Assembly (NCBI GenBank): GCA_963780675.1 | Contig: CAWACR010000010.1 | Coordinates: 62,001-126,000 of the forward strand | Length of the DNA stretch: 64,000 nt | Origin: JAHECE01 sp963780675 | GTDB taxonomy: Bacteria > Actinomycetota > Actinomycetes > Actinomycetales > JAHECE01 | Direction of reading: 5' to 3' | Shown: positions 35,210 through 44,783 of the stretch, one piece after another | Layout: every line of letters starts with the position of its first letter | Position numbering within the stretch: the stretch's first letter is position 1 | Translations under genes and position numbers: made by a program | The notes under the pieces: model-generated | The model's input: only the letters and a program-made list of their open reading frames with translations | What the model was told of the DNA's origin: nothing | Databases searched by the model: none

Positions 35210-35481
35210 GCTCACCTCGTGTTCTGTCGGGCTCCTGCGCTGCGCAGGTCGCCGCATGCGGACTGGGGCTGGTCTGCCCTGATCCGGAGTTGTGGGTGTT
35301 CCGGTACCAGAGGTGACGCTATGTCCGACCACCGACATCCACCGCCGCCGGTCCCGTTGCTGTGGACCGGGCGCCGTCGTCGTCACCTGGGGAGGAGAGT
35401 AGGCCGAACGTCTGTTCGACGCCAGCCCGGCGCGCCGACGCGTGGCCGCCGGGATGCGCGGCGGCGTCAGGCGCGGCGGTC
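35210..35481 (-). promoter_or_regulatory. recA upstream region
   Basis: 272 bp without a gene between recA and DUF3046. It holds the recA promoter: a LexA box at 35404-35419 and a -10-like TACTCT at 35396-35401, leaving a leader of about 180 nt. Nothing else was recognised. Confidence 0.6.
35404..35419. promoter_or_regulatory. LexA box of recA
   Basis: CCGAACGTCTGTTCGA, one mismatch from the palindromic consensus TCGAAC-N4-GTTCGA, lies just upstream of TACTCT on the recA strand. Confidence 0.8.
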
Positions 35482-35712
35482 TCAGGCGCGGCGTCGGCGG
35501 GGCTCGCCCCGGTGACGCCAGCGGGCGTCGTCGTCGAGGTCCATGGCGTCGCAGACGGCGTCCCACACCGCCCGGACGGGCACGCCGGCTGCGATCGCGG
35601 CGTTCGGCGTGCGCCCGCCCAGGGCGGCGAGGACCAGGTCGTCGGCGAGCGCACGGGACCGCGCCGGGCCGAAGGCCTCGTCCATCACCTGCCAGAACTC
35701 CGAGAGCCGCAC
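35482..35712 (-). CDS. DUF3046 domain-containing protein
   Basis: A 76-residue actinobacterial protein of unknown function, found just upstream of recA in many genomes. The start MRLSEFWQVMDEAFG and the segment LVLAALGGRTPNAAIAAGVPVRAVWDAVCDAMDL are the DUF3046 signature; the C terminus is Arg-rich. The GTG start follows TAGGGT by 6 nt (leaderless). It has its own promoter; recA is transcribed separately downstream from the LexA-box promoter. Confidence 0.88.
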   Translation of the reverse strand: MRLSEFWQVMDEAFGPARSRALADDLVLAALGGRTPNAAIAAGVPVRAVWDAVCDAMDLDDDARWRHRGEPRRRRA

Positions 35713-35718
35713 CCGGAC

Positions 35719-35724
35719 ACCCTA
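35719..35724 (-). promoter_or_regulatory. Putative leaderless -10 (TAGGGT) of the DUF3046 gene
   Basis: TAGGGT lies exactly 6 nt before the GTG at 35712. Confidence 0.6.
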
Positions 35725-35752
35725 AGGCGCATGCCCGCGCCCTCCCCGTCCT

Positions 35753-35828
35753 CGCTGAGGTCGAGCGCTCTCGTTCGTGAGGTCGAGGGATCCCTCGACC
35801 TCGGCAACGAGAGCGCTCGACCTCAGCG
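35753..35828. repeat. 76-bp near-perfect palindrome (dispersed repeat, two inverted copies)
   Basis: The left half 35753-35790 (CGCTGAGGTCGAGCGCTCTC...) and right half 35791-35828 are reverse complements at 35 of 38 positions, with no spacer. A 35-bp piece of the same unit, matching at 34 positions, occurs at 41602-41636 at the end of nei. The element lies between the divergent DUF3046 and lhr genes. It resembles REP/BIME-type or miniature palindromic elements, or could be a strong bidirectional terminator. Confidence 0.85.
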
Positions 35829-35872
35829 AAAGGGAGTCGGGGCGGGGCGGCGTGTCAGTGGGGCGGGTGAGA

Positions 35873-38800
35873 ATGGCTCGCGTGAGCACACAGGGCGCCC
35901 GAGCAGCCGACGACGGCGCCGCCCTGGCCGCGTTCTCCCCCGCGACGCGCGCGTGGTTCACCGATGCGTTCGCGGCCCCGACCGCCGCGCAGGTCGGCGC
36001 GTGGGAGGCGATCGCGAGCGGGCGGCACGCCCTCGTCGTCGCCCCGACGGGCTCGGGCAAGACCCTCGCCGCCTTCCTCTGGGCGATCGACCGGCTCGTC
36101 ACCGACCCGCTCCCCCCGACCGCCGAGCGCTGCCGCGTCCTCTACGTCTCCCCGCTCAAGGCCCTCGCCGCCGACGTCGAGCGGAACCTGCGCTCGCCCC
36201 TCGTCGGGATACGCCAGGCCGCCGCGCGCTCCGGCACGCCCCTCCCGCAGGTCCGCGTCGGCACCCGCACCGGCGACACCCCGGCGAGCGAGCGCCGTGC
36301 CTTCGGCACCCACCCGCCGGACGTCCTCATCACCACCCCGGAGTCGCTCTACCTCATCCTCACGTCCGCGGCCCGGGAGGGCCTGCGCGGGGTGCGCACG
36401 GTCATCCTCGACGAGGTCCACGCCGTCGCCGGCACCAAGCGCGGCGCCCACCTCGCCCTCTCGCTCGAGCGCCTCGACGCGATGCTCCCCACACCTGCGC
36501 AGCGCGTGGGCCTCTCGGCCACCGTCCGGCCCACCGAGGCCGTGGCGCACTTCCTCGGCGGCAACCGCCCGGCGGAGGAGGGCGGGCGGCCCGTTGCGGT
36601 CGTCCAGCCGGTCGTCGCGAAGGAGCTGCAGATCGACGTCGTCGTCCCGGTCCCGGACCTGGCCGACCTCGCGGGCGCCGCCGCGCCGGCCGAGGTGGAC
36701 CTCACGGGCGATGCAGCCGGCGCCCTCCCAGAGGCCCGCCGCGGCGCCTCGATCTGGCCGCACGTCGAGGAGAAGGTCGTCGACCTCGTCTCCGCCCACC
36801 GCTCCACCATCGTCTTCGCGAACTCCCGCCGGGGCGCCGAGCGGCTGACGGCGCGCATCAACGAGGTCTGGGCGGACCGCCTCGCCACCGCGGGCCCCAC
36901 CCCGGGCGAGGCCGACGACGGCGCCGCCCCCGGGCCGCCACCGGCACGCCTCGACGCCGGGTCGGCCTGGTCGGCGGGCTATCCGGGCCAGGGCGGATCG
37001 GCCGCCGCCCGCCCCGAGGGCCACGACATCGCCCGTGCCCACCACGGCTCGATGAGCCGCGAGGAGCGCACCCGTATCGAGTCCGAGCTCAAGGCGGGCC
37101 GGCTGCCCGCGGTGGTCGCGACGTCGTCCCTGGAGCTGGGCATCGACATGGGCGCCGTCGACCTCGTGGTGCAGGTCGGCTCGCCCCCGTCGGTGGCGAG
37201 CGCCCTCCAGCGCATCGGCCGCGCCGGCCACCAGGTGGGGGCGCTCTCCCGCGGCGTCGTCCTCCCCACCCACCGCGGCGACCTGCTCGCGAGCGCCGTC
37301 ACGGCCGTCCGCGCGGCCGAGGGTGCCATCGAGGCCGTCCACGTGCTCGCGAACCCCCTCGACGTCCTCGCCCAGCAGGTGGTGGCGATGGTCGCCGTCG
37401 AGGACTGGGACCGCGGCGAGCTGGCGCGCGTCGTCCGCCGCGCCGCGCCCTTCGCCACCCTCGGCGACCGCGCGCTCGACGCCGTCCTCGACATGCTCTC
37501 CGGGCGCTACCCGAGCGAGGACTTCGCGGAGCTGCGCCCGCGCCTCGTGTGGGACCGGCTCGCAGGGACGCTCTCGGCCCGCCCGGGGTCGCTTCGCCTC
37601 GCCGTGACCAGCGGCGGCACCATCCCGGACCGCGGCCTCTACGGCGTGTACCTCGCGGCGGGCGCGGAGGGCGTCGCCGCGCGGGGCGGGCGACGCGTCG
37701 GCGAGCTCGACGAGGAGATGGTCTACGAGTCCCGCGTGGGCGACACGTTCACCCTCGGCTCGAGCACGTGGCGGATCGAGGACATCACCCCGGACCGCGT
37801 GCTCGTCTCCCCCGCCCCGGGCCTGCCCGGGCGCCTGCCGTTCTGGCGCGGCGACTCCCCCGGCCGCCCCGCGGAGCTCGGCCGGGCCCTCGGGGTGATG
37901 GTCCGCGAGCTGGCCGCGCTCGACGGCGGGGCGCGTCCCGGCGACGTGCCCGACGACGCCGCCCCCTCCCCCGCGCGCGAGCGCCTCTCCGCATGGGGTC
38001 TGGACGCCTGGGCGGCCGACAACCTCCTGGCCTACCTGCGCGACCAGGTCGCGGCGGCAGGGTGCCTCGCCGACGACCGCACGATCGTCGTCGAGCGCTT
38101 CCGCGACGAGATCGGCGACTGGCGCCTGGTGATCCACTCCCCGTGGGGCGCGCGCGTCCACGCGCCCTGGGCGCTCGTGCTCGCCGCCCGCCTGCGGGAG
38201 CGCTTCGGTGCGGACGTGGCGGTCATGCACGCCGACGACGGGATCGTCCTGCGCCTGCCCGACGTCGGCGAGCTCGACGCCGGGCTGCTCTGGCCGGGCG
38301 GACGGCCGGGCGCCACCCCCGCGAGGCCCACCGAGGAGAGCCCCGGCGCGCTGACGGGCGCGGACCTGCTGCTCGAGGCCGACGACGTCGCCCCCGCTGT
38401 GGTGGACGCCCTCGCCGGATCCGCCCATTTCGCCGCCCGCTTCCGCGAGGCCGCCGCCCGCTCGCTCCTGCTGCCCCGACGCCGCCCCGACCGGCGACAA
38501 CCGCTCTGGCAGCAGCGGCAACGCTCGGCCCGGCTGCTCTCGGTCGCGTCGACCTACCCGGAGTTCCCCGTGGTGCTCGAGGCCGTCCGCGAGTGCCTCC
38601 AGGACGACTTCGACGTCCCCGCCCTCACGGAGCTCATGCGCGACGTCGCGGCCCGCCGGGTCCGCCTGGTCGACGTCAGCACGCCCGCGCCGTCGCCGTT
38701 CGCCCAGTCGCTGCTGTTCGGCTACGTCGGCCAGTTCATCTACGACGGCGACGCGCCCCTCGCCGAGCGCCGTGCCGCCGCCCTCGCCCTGGACCCCGGC

Positions 38801-40805
38801 CTCCTCGGCGAGCTGCTGGGCGAGGGCCTGGCCGACGTGGGGGAACTTCTCGACCCCGGCGCCCTCGCCGAGGTCGAGGCGGAGGTGGGCCTGCGGACCG
38901 AGGCCACGAAGGCACGGGACGCGGAAGGCGTCGTCGACCTGGTCCGCCGCCTCGGGCCCGTCCCGACGGACGAGGTGGCGGCCCGCGCGAGCGAGCCGGG
39001 CGCCGTCGCCGGGTGGCTCGCCGCCCTCGCCGCGGCGCGGCGCGTGATCGAGGTGCGCGTCGCCGGTACGCCGCAGTGGACGGTGGTCGAGGACGCCGGC
39101 CGCCTCCGGGACGCGCTGGGCGTCGCGCTGCCCCCCGGCCTGCCCGAGGCCGTCCTCGAGCCCGTCGCCGACCCGCTCGGGGACCTCCTGCGCCGGCACG
39201 CCCGCACGCACGCCCCTTTCACCGCGCAGGAGGTGGCGAGGCGCTTCGGGCTGGGCGTCGCCGTCGTCGGCCCGGCGCTCCGCGACCTCGAGCGGCGCGG
39301 CGTCCTCGCCTCGGGTCGGCTACGGCCGGGCGGGGGGTCCGAGGCGCAGTGCTGCGACGTCGACGTGCTGCGCCGCATCCGGCGCCGGTCGCTGGCCGCG
39401 CTGCGCGCGGAGGTCGAGCCCGTCCCGCAGCGCGCGCTGGGGATCTTCCTCCCGCGCTGGCAGGGCGTCGGCTCGATCGGGGCCGCCGCAGCGACCGGCG
39501 GCGCGCCCGCCGGACGCGGTCTCGACGGACTCCTGACCGCCGTCGAGCAGCTCGCCGGCGCCCGCCTGCCCGCCTCGGCCCTGGAGTCCCTCGTGCTTCC
39601 GGCGCGTGTCCGCGACTACGGCCCGGCCCTGCTCGACGAGGCGCTCGCCTCCGGTGAGGTCGCGTGGGCCGGCGCGGGCGGACTCCCGGGTCGCGACGGA
39701 TTCGTGGTCCTCGCCCCCGCCGACCTCGCCCCCGTCCTGCTCCCGGCGCTCGAGGAGGGCGAGCCGACGTCGGAGGTGCACGCGGCCCTCCTGCGCGCCT
39801 TGCGCGCGGGCGGGGCCCTCTTCTTCCGCGACCTCGCCGCGACCGTGGAGGCCGAGCTCGGGCAGCCGGTCGCCGCCGACCCACTGGGCGACGCGCTGTG
39901 GGACCTCGTCTGGGCCGGCCAGGCGACCAACGACACGCTCGCTCCGCTGCGCGCCCGCCTGGGATCGGGACATGTGCGCCATGCGGTGCGGCGGCCGGCC
40001 CCGCGGGTGCGCGCCCTGCGCGGTTCGGCCCTGCGCGGTTCCGCCCTGCGACTGGGCGCGACCGGGCTCCGGGGGACGCCGTCGGCCACGGCCGTCCCGC
40101 CCGAGGTCGCGGGCAGGTGGTCGGCCACGCCTGCGCGGGAAGCGGACCCGACGGCGCGCGCCCTGGCGGGCACGCTCGCGCTCCTCGACCGCCACGGCGT
40201 CCTCACCCGTGGCGCGGCAGCCGACCTGCCCGGCGGGTTCCAGGCCGCCTACGGCGTCCTGTCCCGGCTCGAGGAGACGGGTCAGGTGCGGCGCGGGTAC
40301 GTCGTCGAGGGCCTCGGCGCGGCGCAGTTCGCGCTCCCGCCGTGCATCGACCGCCTGCGCTCCGACGCGCGGGACACCCCGGGCGCGCTCCTGGTCGCCG
40401 CGACCGACCCGGCCAACCCGTACGGTGCGGCGCTGGCCTGGCCCGAGCGCGCCGTGACCGAGGAGTGCGGACGGCGCAGGGGGCGGGCGGCACCGGCCCG
40501 GGCGCACGGCGGGCGCCTGCGTGGTGATGGTCGACGGCGCCCTGGTGCTCTACGTCGAACGGGGCGGCCGCACCCTGCTCTCGTTCACCGAGGAACCGAG
40601 CGCCCTGGCGCCGGCCGCGGCGGCGCTCGCCCAGGCCGCACGAGCCGGGGCCCTGGGCCGGCTCACCGTGCAGAAGACCGACGGCGCGCCGGCCCTGCGG
40701 CGCGGCAGCCCGCTGGCCGTCGCGCTCGCCGAGGCCGGGTTCATCGCCACCCCGCGCGGGCTGCGGCTGCGGCACGCCGAGCGGCTGCCACCGGCGGGGG
40801 GCTGA
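35873..40805 (+). CDS. lhr: Lhr-type ATP-dependent helicase (one frameshift as read)
   Basis: Large superfamily 2 DNA-repair helicase, about 1640 residues. It has Walker A VAPTGSGKTLAAFLWAIDRL, the DEVH box (ILDEVHAV), SATVRPTEAV, HHGSMSREERTRIESELKAG, and the helicase motif RIGRAGHQVG, followed by Lhr-core winged-helix and C-terminal domains. The frame breaks near 40460: the first frame runs into Arg-rich noise, while the next continues ACVVMVDGALVLYVERGGRTLLSF to the stop at 40805. A single extra base (GAGGAGTGCGG) explains this. Start ATG 35873; GTG 35882 is an alternative. nei follows after 1 nt. Confidence 0.92.
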
Positions 40806-40806
40806 G

Positions 40807-41607
40807 GTGCCGGAGGGCGACGTCGTGCTGCGCACGGCCCGGCGCCTCGATGCGGCCCTCGCGGGCGAGCGGCTGGTCGGGGCGGAGCTGCGGTGGCCGA
40901 CGGTCGCCGGCGTGGAGCTGGCCGGGTGCACCGTCCTGGGCACCGCGACCGTCGGGAAGCACCTGATGACCCGGTTCGACGACGGCAGGACCCTCCACAC
41001 GCATCTGCGGATGGAGGGCCTGTGGCGGGTCGAGCGCACGGCGCCCCGGCCGCCGCGGCGCTCCGCCGCCGTGCGTGCCGTGCTGGTCGGGCCGCGCTGG
41101 ACGTGCCTCGGGATCCGGCTCGGGATGATGGACGTGGTGCGCACGCGGGACGAGCGCACCCTGGTCGGGCACCTCGGCCCTGACGTCCTCGCACCGGACT
41201 GGGACCGCGCCCTGGCTGTGAGGAACGTCACGGCCCAAGGGCCCCGAGGAATCGGCGAGACGCTGCTGGACCAGCGTGTGGTGGCCGGCCTGGGGACGAT
41301 CTACATGGCCGAGTCCCTCTGGGCCCACCGGATCTCGCCCTGGGCGCCGGCGTCGTCGCTGGCGGAGCCGGGCGCGGTGCTCGACACGGCGCGCGCCCTC
41401 ATGCAGCGGTCCGTCGCGGCCCGGACGCCCACCGCCACCGGCGACGTCAGGCCCGGCCGCGAGAGCCACGTGCACGGCCGGGCGGGTCGGCCCTGCCCGA
41501 GGTGCGGGACGCCGGTCGCGGTGCGCGACGTGGGTGTGCCGCCGACGGCGCGCCCGGCGTTCTTCTGCCCGTCGTGCCAGCCCCCGCCCCACGACCCGAT
41601 TCGCTGA
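40807..41607 (+). CDS. nei: DNA glycosylase, endonuclease VIII (Nei) type
   Basis: Fpg/Nei-family base-excision glycosylase/AP lyase. The 266-residue product begins MPEGD (catalytic Pro and Glu; D at position 5 fits Nei rather than Fpg, which has MPELP), has THLRMEGLWRV, LDQRVVAGLGTIYMAESL as the helix-two-turn-helix, and a C-terminal zinc finger CPRCGTPVAVRDVGVPPTARPAFFCPSC. GTG start 1 nt after the lhr stop, so the pair is an operon: a repair helicase with a glycosylase. The stop codon lies inside the dispersed repeat element. Confidence 0.92.
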   Translation: MPEGDVVLRTARRLDAALAGERLVGAELRWPTVAGVELAGCTVLGTATVGKHLMTRFDDGRTLHTHLRMEGLWRVERTAPRPPRRSAAVRAVLVGPRWTCLGIRLGMMDVVRTRDERTLVGHLGPDVLAPDWDRALAVRNVTAQGPRGIGETLLDQRVVAGLGTIYMAESLWAHRISPWAPASSLAEPGAVLDTARALMQRSVAARTPTATGDVRPGRESHVHGRAGRPCPRCGTPVAVRDVGVPPTARPAFFCPSCQPPPHDPIR

Positions 41608-41660
41608 GGTCGAGCCCTCTCGTTGCCGAGGTCGAGCCGGGTCCGCCGAGGTCGAGCCGA
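41602..41660 (+). repeat. Single copy of the dispersed palindromic repeat, plus partial copies
   Basis: 41602-41636 matches the unit at 35753-35828 at 34 of 35 bases (CGCTGAGGTCGAGCCCTCTC...). Two further GCCGAGGTCGAGCC copies follow to about 41660. It begins within the last nei codons and contributes the stop codon. Confidence 0.85.
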
Positions 41661-41670
41661 GGCTGTGGGT

Positions 41671-41979
41671 TCAGGCGACGGGAGCCAGGTCGCCGCGGAC
41701 CTGCTCGGCCAGCTCCGGGGGGACCGTGTCCGGCACGTTGACGCCCTCGGTGACCGCGATCCGCTCGCTCACTTCGCGCAGCACGACCGACAGCGGCAGG
41801 CTCAGTGCGGCGCAGATCGCGGCGAGCAGCTCGGAGGACGCCTCCTTCTGGCCGCGCTCGACCTCGCTGAGGTAGCCGAGCGACACGCGGGCCGCGGACG
41901 ACACCTCGCGGAGGGTGCGCCCTTGGCGTTGCCGCGCTCCGCGCAGCACGTCGCCGATCTCGTGACGAAGAACGATCAT
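41671..41979 (-). CDS. clgR: XRE-family regulator ClgR-like (Clp gene regulator)
   Basis: Small helix-turn-helix activator of Clp protease genes in actinobacteria. The 102-residue product starts MIVLRHEIGDVLRGARQRQGRTLREVSSAARVSLGYLSEVERGQKEASSELL, the ClgR signature, and ends with a hydrophobic/acidic tail. The ATG at 41979 follows GAGAGGGGGG; a longer ORF is low-complexity. It lies next to cinA and pgsA as in Streptomyces and mycobacteria. ClgR ends in hydrophobic residues that make it a Clp substrate in some species; here it ends LAPVA. Confidence 0.92.
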   Translation of the reverse strand: MIVLRHEIGDVLRGARQRQGRTLREVSSAARVSLGYLSEVERGQKEASSELLAAICAALSLPLSVVLREVSERIAVTEGVNVPDTVPPELAEQVRGDLAPVA

Positions 41980-42205
41980 CGTGCGTCCCCCCTCTCCCTG
42001 CGTCGTGGTGGTCTGGTGCTTCCCGGGTACGACCGCTGCGACCCCTCTACCGTACCCCGCGGCGGACGGCGCGGGCCGGACCCCTGTGGATTCACCTGGG
42101 TGCCGACGGACGTTGGGCCCTTGCGAGCGTCGGGGTGGCGTGGTGTGCATCACCCGGCTCAACGCGCGGGCGCCCGCGGTTGTTCCGGGGCCGCGTCCCG
42201 ATCGC
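41980..42205. other. Region upstream of clgR
   Basis: 226 bp with no gene. The minus strand should carry the clgR promoter. CGCGGGCGCCCGCG at about 42165-42178 is a perfect short palindrome. No clear ClgR box was recognised. Confidence 0.35.
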
Positions 42206-42757
42206 TCAACCCCGCTGCGGGCCGCGCGCGATTTCGTCGAGCAGCAGCGTCAGGGCCAGCTCGACCGCGGCCCCCCGCACCACGGCCCGGGATCCGGGCA
42301 CGACCGCGGAGCGTGCCCGCGAGCCGCCGGCCGACGCCACCGCGACGTGGAGCGTCCCGGGCGGCTGACCGTCCTGGCCGGTAGGACCGGCGGCGCCGGT
42401 GGTCGCCACGCCGAACTCCGCGCCGAGCCGCATCCGCACCCCCTCGGCCATCTGGCGAGCGACGTCGGGGTCCACCGCCCCCCGCTCGGCGAGCAGCGCG
42501 GCGTCGACCCCGAGGAGGCTCGCCTTGAGGTCCGTGGCATAGGCGACGACGGCGCCCCGCAGCACGACCGAGGCTCCCGGCACAGCCACGAGCCGGGAGG
42601 CGAGCGCGCCACCCGTCAGGGACTCGGCCACCGCGAGCGTCCCACCCCGCGCGGTCAGCAACGTGACCACACGGGCAGCGAGCGGGTCCACCGCGTCCGA
42701 GCCAGGCCCGGGGGCCGTCACGGGCTCGGGAACCCTCCCCGGCTCGGGGACCGTCAC
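42206..42757 (-). CDS. cinA: CinA C-terminal domain protein, nicotinamide-nucleotide amidase
   Basis: Deamidates nicotinamide mononucleotide to nicotinate mononucleotide (PncC activity). The 183-residue product is the stand-alone CinA C-terminal domain: LAVAESLTGGALASRLV, YATDLKASLLGVD, AEGVRMRLGAEFGVATTGAAGPTGQ and GTLHVAV. The GTG overlaps the pgsA stop (GTGA). The upstream continuation in this frame reads through pgsA and is noise. It is in the pgsA-cinA-clgR cluster characteristic of actinobacteria, although clgR is separated from it by about 226 bp. Confidence 0.94.
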   Translation of the reverse strand: MTVPEPGRVPEPVTAPGPGSDAVDPLAARVVTLLTARGGTLAVAESLTGGALASRLVAVPGASVVLRGAVVAYATDLKASLLGVDAALLAERGAVDPDVARQMAEGVRMRLGAEFGVATTGAAGPTGQDGQPPGTLHVAVASAGGSRARSAVVPGSRAVVRGAAVELALTLLLDEIARGPQRG

Positions 42758-43362
42758 GGGCTCGCAGCGGCGCCGGGCGCGGTCCGGGCGATCTGCCAGG
42801 CCCGCCGGGCGTAGTCGACGCCCGTCACGACGGTGACCAGGACGGCGGCGACCATGACCAGGCGCGCCGCGATATCGACGGCCGACGCCAGCCCCGACGG
42901 GAGGAACGCCGCCCAGGGGACCAGGAGCATGGCGATGAACACCAGCTGGAGGACGGTCTTGAGCTTCCCACCCGACGACGCGGCCATCACGGCCCTGCGC
43001 ACCATGACGAACCGGAGCACCGTGACGCCGAGCTCGCGGACGATGATGACGATGGTGACCCACCAGGGGACGGTCCCGTCCGCGGAGAGGAGGACCAGCG
43101 CGGTCATCGTGAGCGCCTTGTCGGCGATGGGGTCCGCGATCTTCCCGAAGTCGGTGACCAGGTTGCGGGAGCGGGCCAGGTAGCCGTCCACACGGTCGGT
43201 GAGCGCGGCGATCACGAAGACGGCTGCCGCCGCCATCTGTGAGGCCGTCGAATCCATGACGTGGAGCCACGCGAAGACGGGGACGAGCGCGATCCGCGCC
43301 ATGGTCACGATGTTCGCGATGTTCCACAGCGGGGCGCTCGGCGCGACGCTGCCAGTCTCCAC
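42754..43362 (-). CDS. pgsA: CDP-diacylglycerol--glycerol-3-phosphate 3-phosphatidyltransferase
   Basis: Membrane enzyme of phosphatidylglycerol synthesis. About 202 residues with several membrane segments and the CDP-alcohol transferase motif D-x2-DG-x2-AR-x8-G-x3-D-x3-D (DRVDGYLARSRNLVTDFGKIADPIADK region near 55-85). The GTG at 43362 is preferred over the one at 43368 because it stands 6 nt after TAGTCT (leaderless). It is divergent from the CapA-like gene; both -10 boxes lie within 60 bp. cinA overlaps by 4 nt. Confidence 0.93.
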   Translation of the reverse strand: METGSVAPSAPLWNIANIVTMARIALVPVFAWLHVMDSTASQMAAAAVFVIAALTDRVDGYLARSRNLVTDFGKIADPIADKALTMTALVLLSADGTVPWWVTIVIIVRELGVTVLRFVMVRRAVMAASSGGKLKTVLQLVFIAMLLVPWAAFLPSGLASAVDIAARLVMVAAVLVTVVTGVDYARRAWQIARTAPGAAASP

Positions 43363-43368
43363 CCGCAC

Positions 43369-43374
43369 AGACTA
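43369..43374 (-). promoter_or_regulatory. Putative leaderless -10 (TAGTCT) of pgsA
   Basis: TAGTCT is 6 nt before the GTG at 43362. It overlaps the upstream in-frame GTG and argues against that start. Confidence 0.55.
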
Positions 43375-43427
43375 GGTGAGACGAGCGGCACATCCCCTCG
43401 CCATCGATCGGCGAGATGACGCTCACG

Positions 43428-43433
43428 TACCCT
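43428..43433 (+). promoter_or_regulatory. Putative leaderless -10 (TACCCT) of the CapA-like gene
   Basis: TACCCT is 6 nt before the GTG at 43440; an upstream ATG at 43416 would include this box and is less likely. Confidence 0.55.
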
Positions 43434-43439
43434 GGAAAA

Positions 43440-44759
43440 GTGATTCGCCATCGCCGCGCCGCCCGCGGGCCCGCCGCGCTCGCGCCCGTTGCGGCCGCCG
43501 TCGTCGCCTTCGCCGTCATCGCCGCGACCCTCGTCGCGCTGCGGCCGTGGGCCTCGGTCGCCGACGACGACGGCGCGGGCTCCGCCCCGGTCGCCGCGGC
43601 ACAGTCCGCCGGCTCCGATGCAGCGCCACCGGCCGAACCGGAGCCGACGCCCACCCCCACCCCGGAACCCGACGCGGTCTTCACCATCGTCGCAGGTGGC
43701 GACGTCCTCCCCCACGACACCGTGGTGCGCTACGCAAGGGAGTCCGGCACGGTCGACTTCGTGCCGCTCATGGCCGCGGTCCAGCCATGGATCTCCGGCG
43801 GCGACCTGGCGATCTGCAACATGGAGGTCCCGCTCGCCCCGCCCGGGACGCAGCCGTCCGGCTACCCGATGTTCGGCGCCCCCACCGAGCTGGCCGCGAA
43901 CCTCAAGACGCTCGGCTGGGACGGCTGCTCGACCGGCAGCAACCACACCCTCGACCGCCGGTACGCCGGCGTGGTCCACACGCTGGACACCTTCGACGCC
44001 GTCGGGCTCGGCCACGAGGGCAGCGCGCGCAGCCAGGCGGAGGCCGATGCGCCGCAGCTCTACCAACTCGACCGTGCCGGGCAGACGATCACGGTCGCGC
44101 AGATCGGCGGGACCTACGGGACGAACGGGATCCCGATCCCGGCCGACGCGCCGTGGGCGGTGAGCCTGCTCGACGCCGGACGCCTCGTCGCCCAGGCGAC
44201 GGCGGCCCGCGCGGCCGGCGCCGACCTCGTGGTCGCGACCCTGCACTGGGGCGTCGAGTACCAGGCCGCCCCCACCGACGACCAGGTGGCCCTGGCCCAG
44301 GCGCTCGCCGACTCCGGACAGGTCGACCTCATCATCGGCACGCACGCGCACATCCCGCAGCCGATGGCCAAGCTGCCCGGCGGCCCGCGGGGCGAGGGCA
44401 TGTGGGTGGCCTACGGCCTCGGGAACTTCATCTCGAACCAGGACACCCACTGCTGCGTCGCGCAGTCGAACACGGGCGCGTTCATGACGGCGACGGTCGT
44501 CAAGCCCGCCGACGGGCCTGCCCGGGTGACCGGCCTGGAGTGGACGGCCTTCCCAGTCGACCGCCTGGGCGGCGAGCGCGTCTACGTCGCGAACGAGATC
44601 CTGGCGGGCGCAACGTACGACCGGCTCCAGCTCTCGCCGGCTGAGGTCGAGGCGCGCCGCCAGCGCGTCGCCGAGGTCATGGGCACCGAGGTGACCGAGC
44701 GGACGACGCCGCCCGTCCCCACCGGCCCCGAGCCGACGGTCCTCCCCCAGCTCGGCTGA
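43440..44759 (+). CDS. CapA family protein (PgsA-type metallophosphatase fold), secreted/membrane-anchored
   Basis: Member of the CapA/poly-gamma-glutamate synthesis protein family with a calcineurin-like metallophosphatase fold. About 439 residues: an N-terminal membrane segment (ALAPVAAAVVAFAVIAATLVAL), a proline/threonine linker (PEPTPTPTPEPD), then the domain with GGDVLPHD (metal-binding Asp and His), GSNHTLDRRYAG, TLHWGVEY and IIGTHAHIPQPM. The topology places it outside the membrane. Association with capsule or polyglutamate is family-level only; no other capsule gene is in the window. Leaderless GTG start. Confidence 0.85.
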   Translation: MIRHRRAARGPAALAPVAAAVVAFAVIAATLVALRPWASVADDDGAGSAPVAAAQSAGSDAAPPAEPEPTPTPTPEPDAVFTIVAGGDVLPHDTVVRYARESGTVDFVPLMAAVQPWISGGDLAICNMEVPLAPPGTQPSGYPMFGAPTELAANLKTLGWDGCSTGSNHTLDRRYAGVVHTLDTFDAVGLGHEGSARSQAEADAPQLYQLDRAGQTITVAQIGGTYGTNGIPIPADAPWAVSLLDAGRLVAQATAARAAGADLVVATLHWGVEYQAAPTDDQVALAQALADSGQVDLIIGTHAHIPQPMAKLPGGPRGEGMWVAYGLGNFISNQDTHCCVAQSNTGAFMTATVVKPADGPARVTGLEWTAFPVDRLGGERVYVANEILAGATYDRLQLSPAEVEARRQRVAEVMGTEVTERTTPPVPTGPEPTVLPQLG

Positions 44760-44783
44760 CCCCGTCACCGGTGAGGCGGCGGC

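Noticed and set aside
35855..39211. Long minus-strand open frame of 1118 codons within lhr
   Set aside because: Antisense to conserved Lhr motifs and of biased composition; no homology signature was recognised.
42165..42178. Palindrome CGCGGGCGCCCGCG as a ClgR operator
   Set aside because: It lacks the GTTCGC-type ClgR core and could be chance in GC-rich DNA; recorded only as a palindrome.
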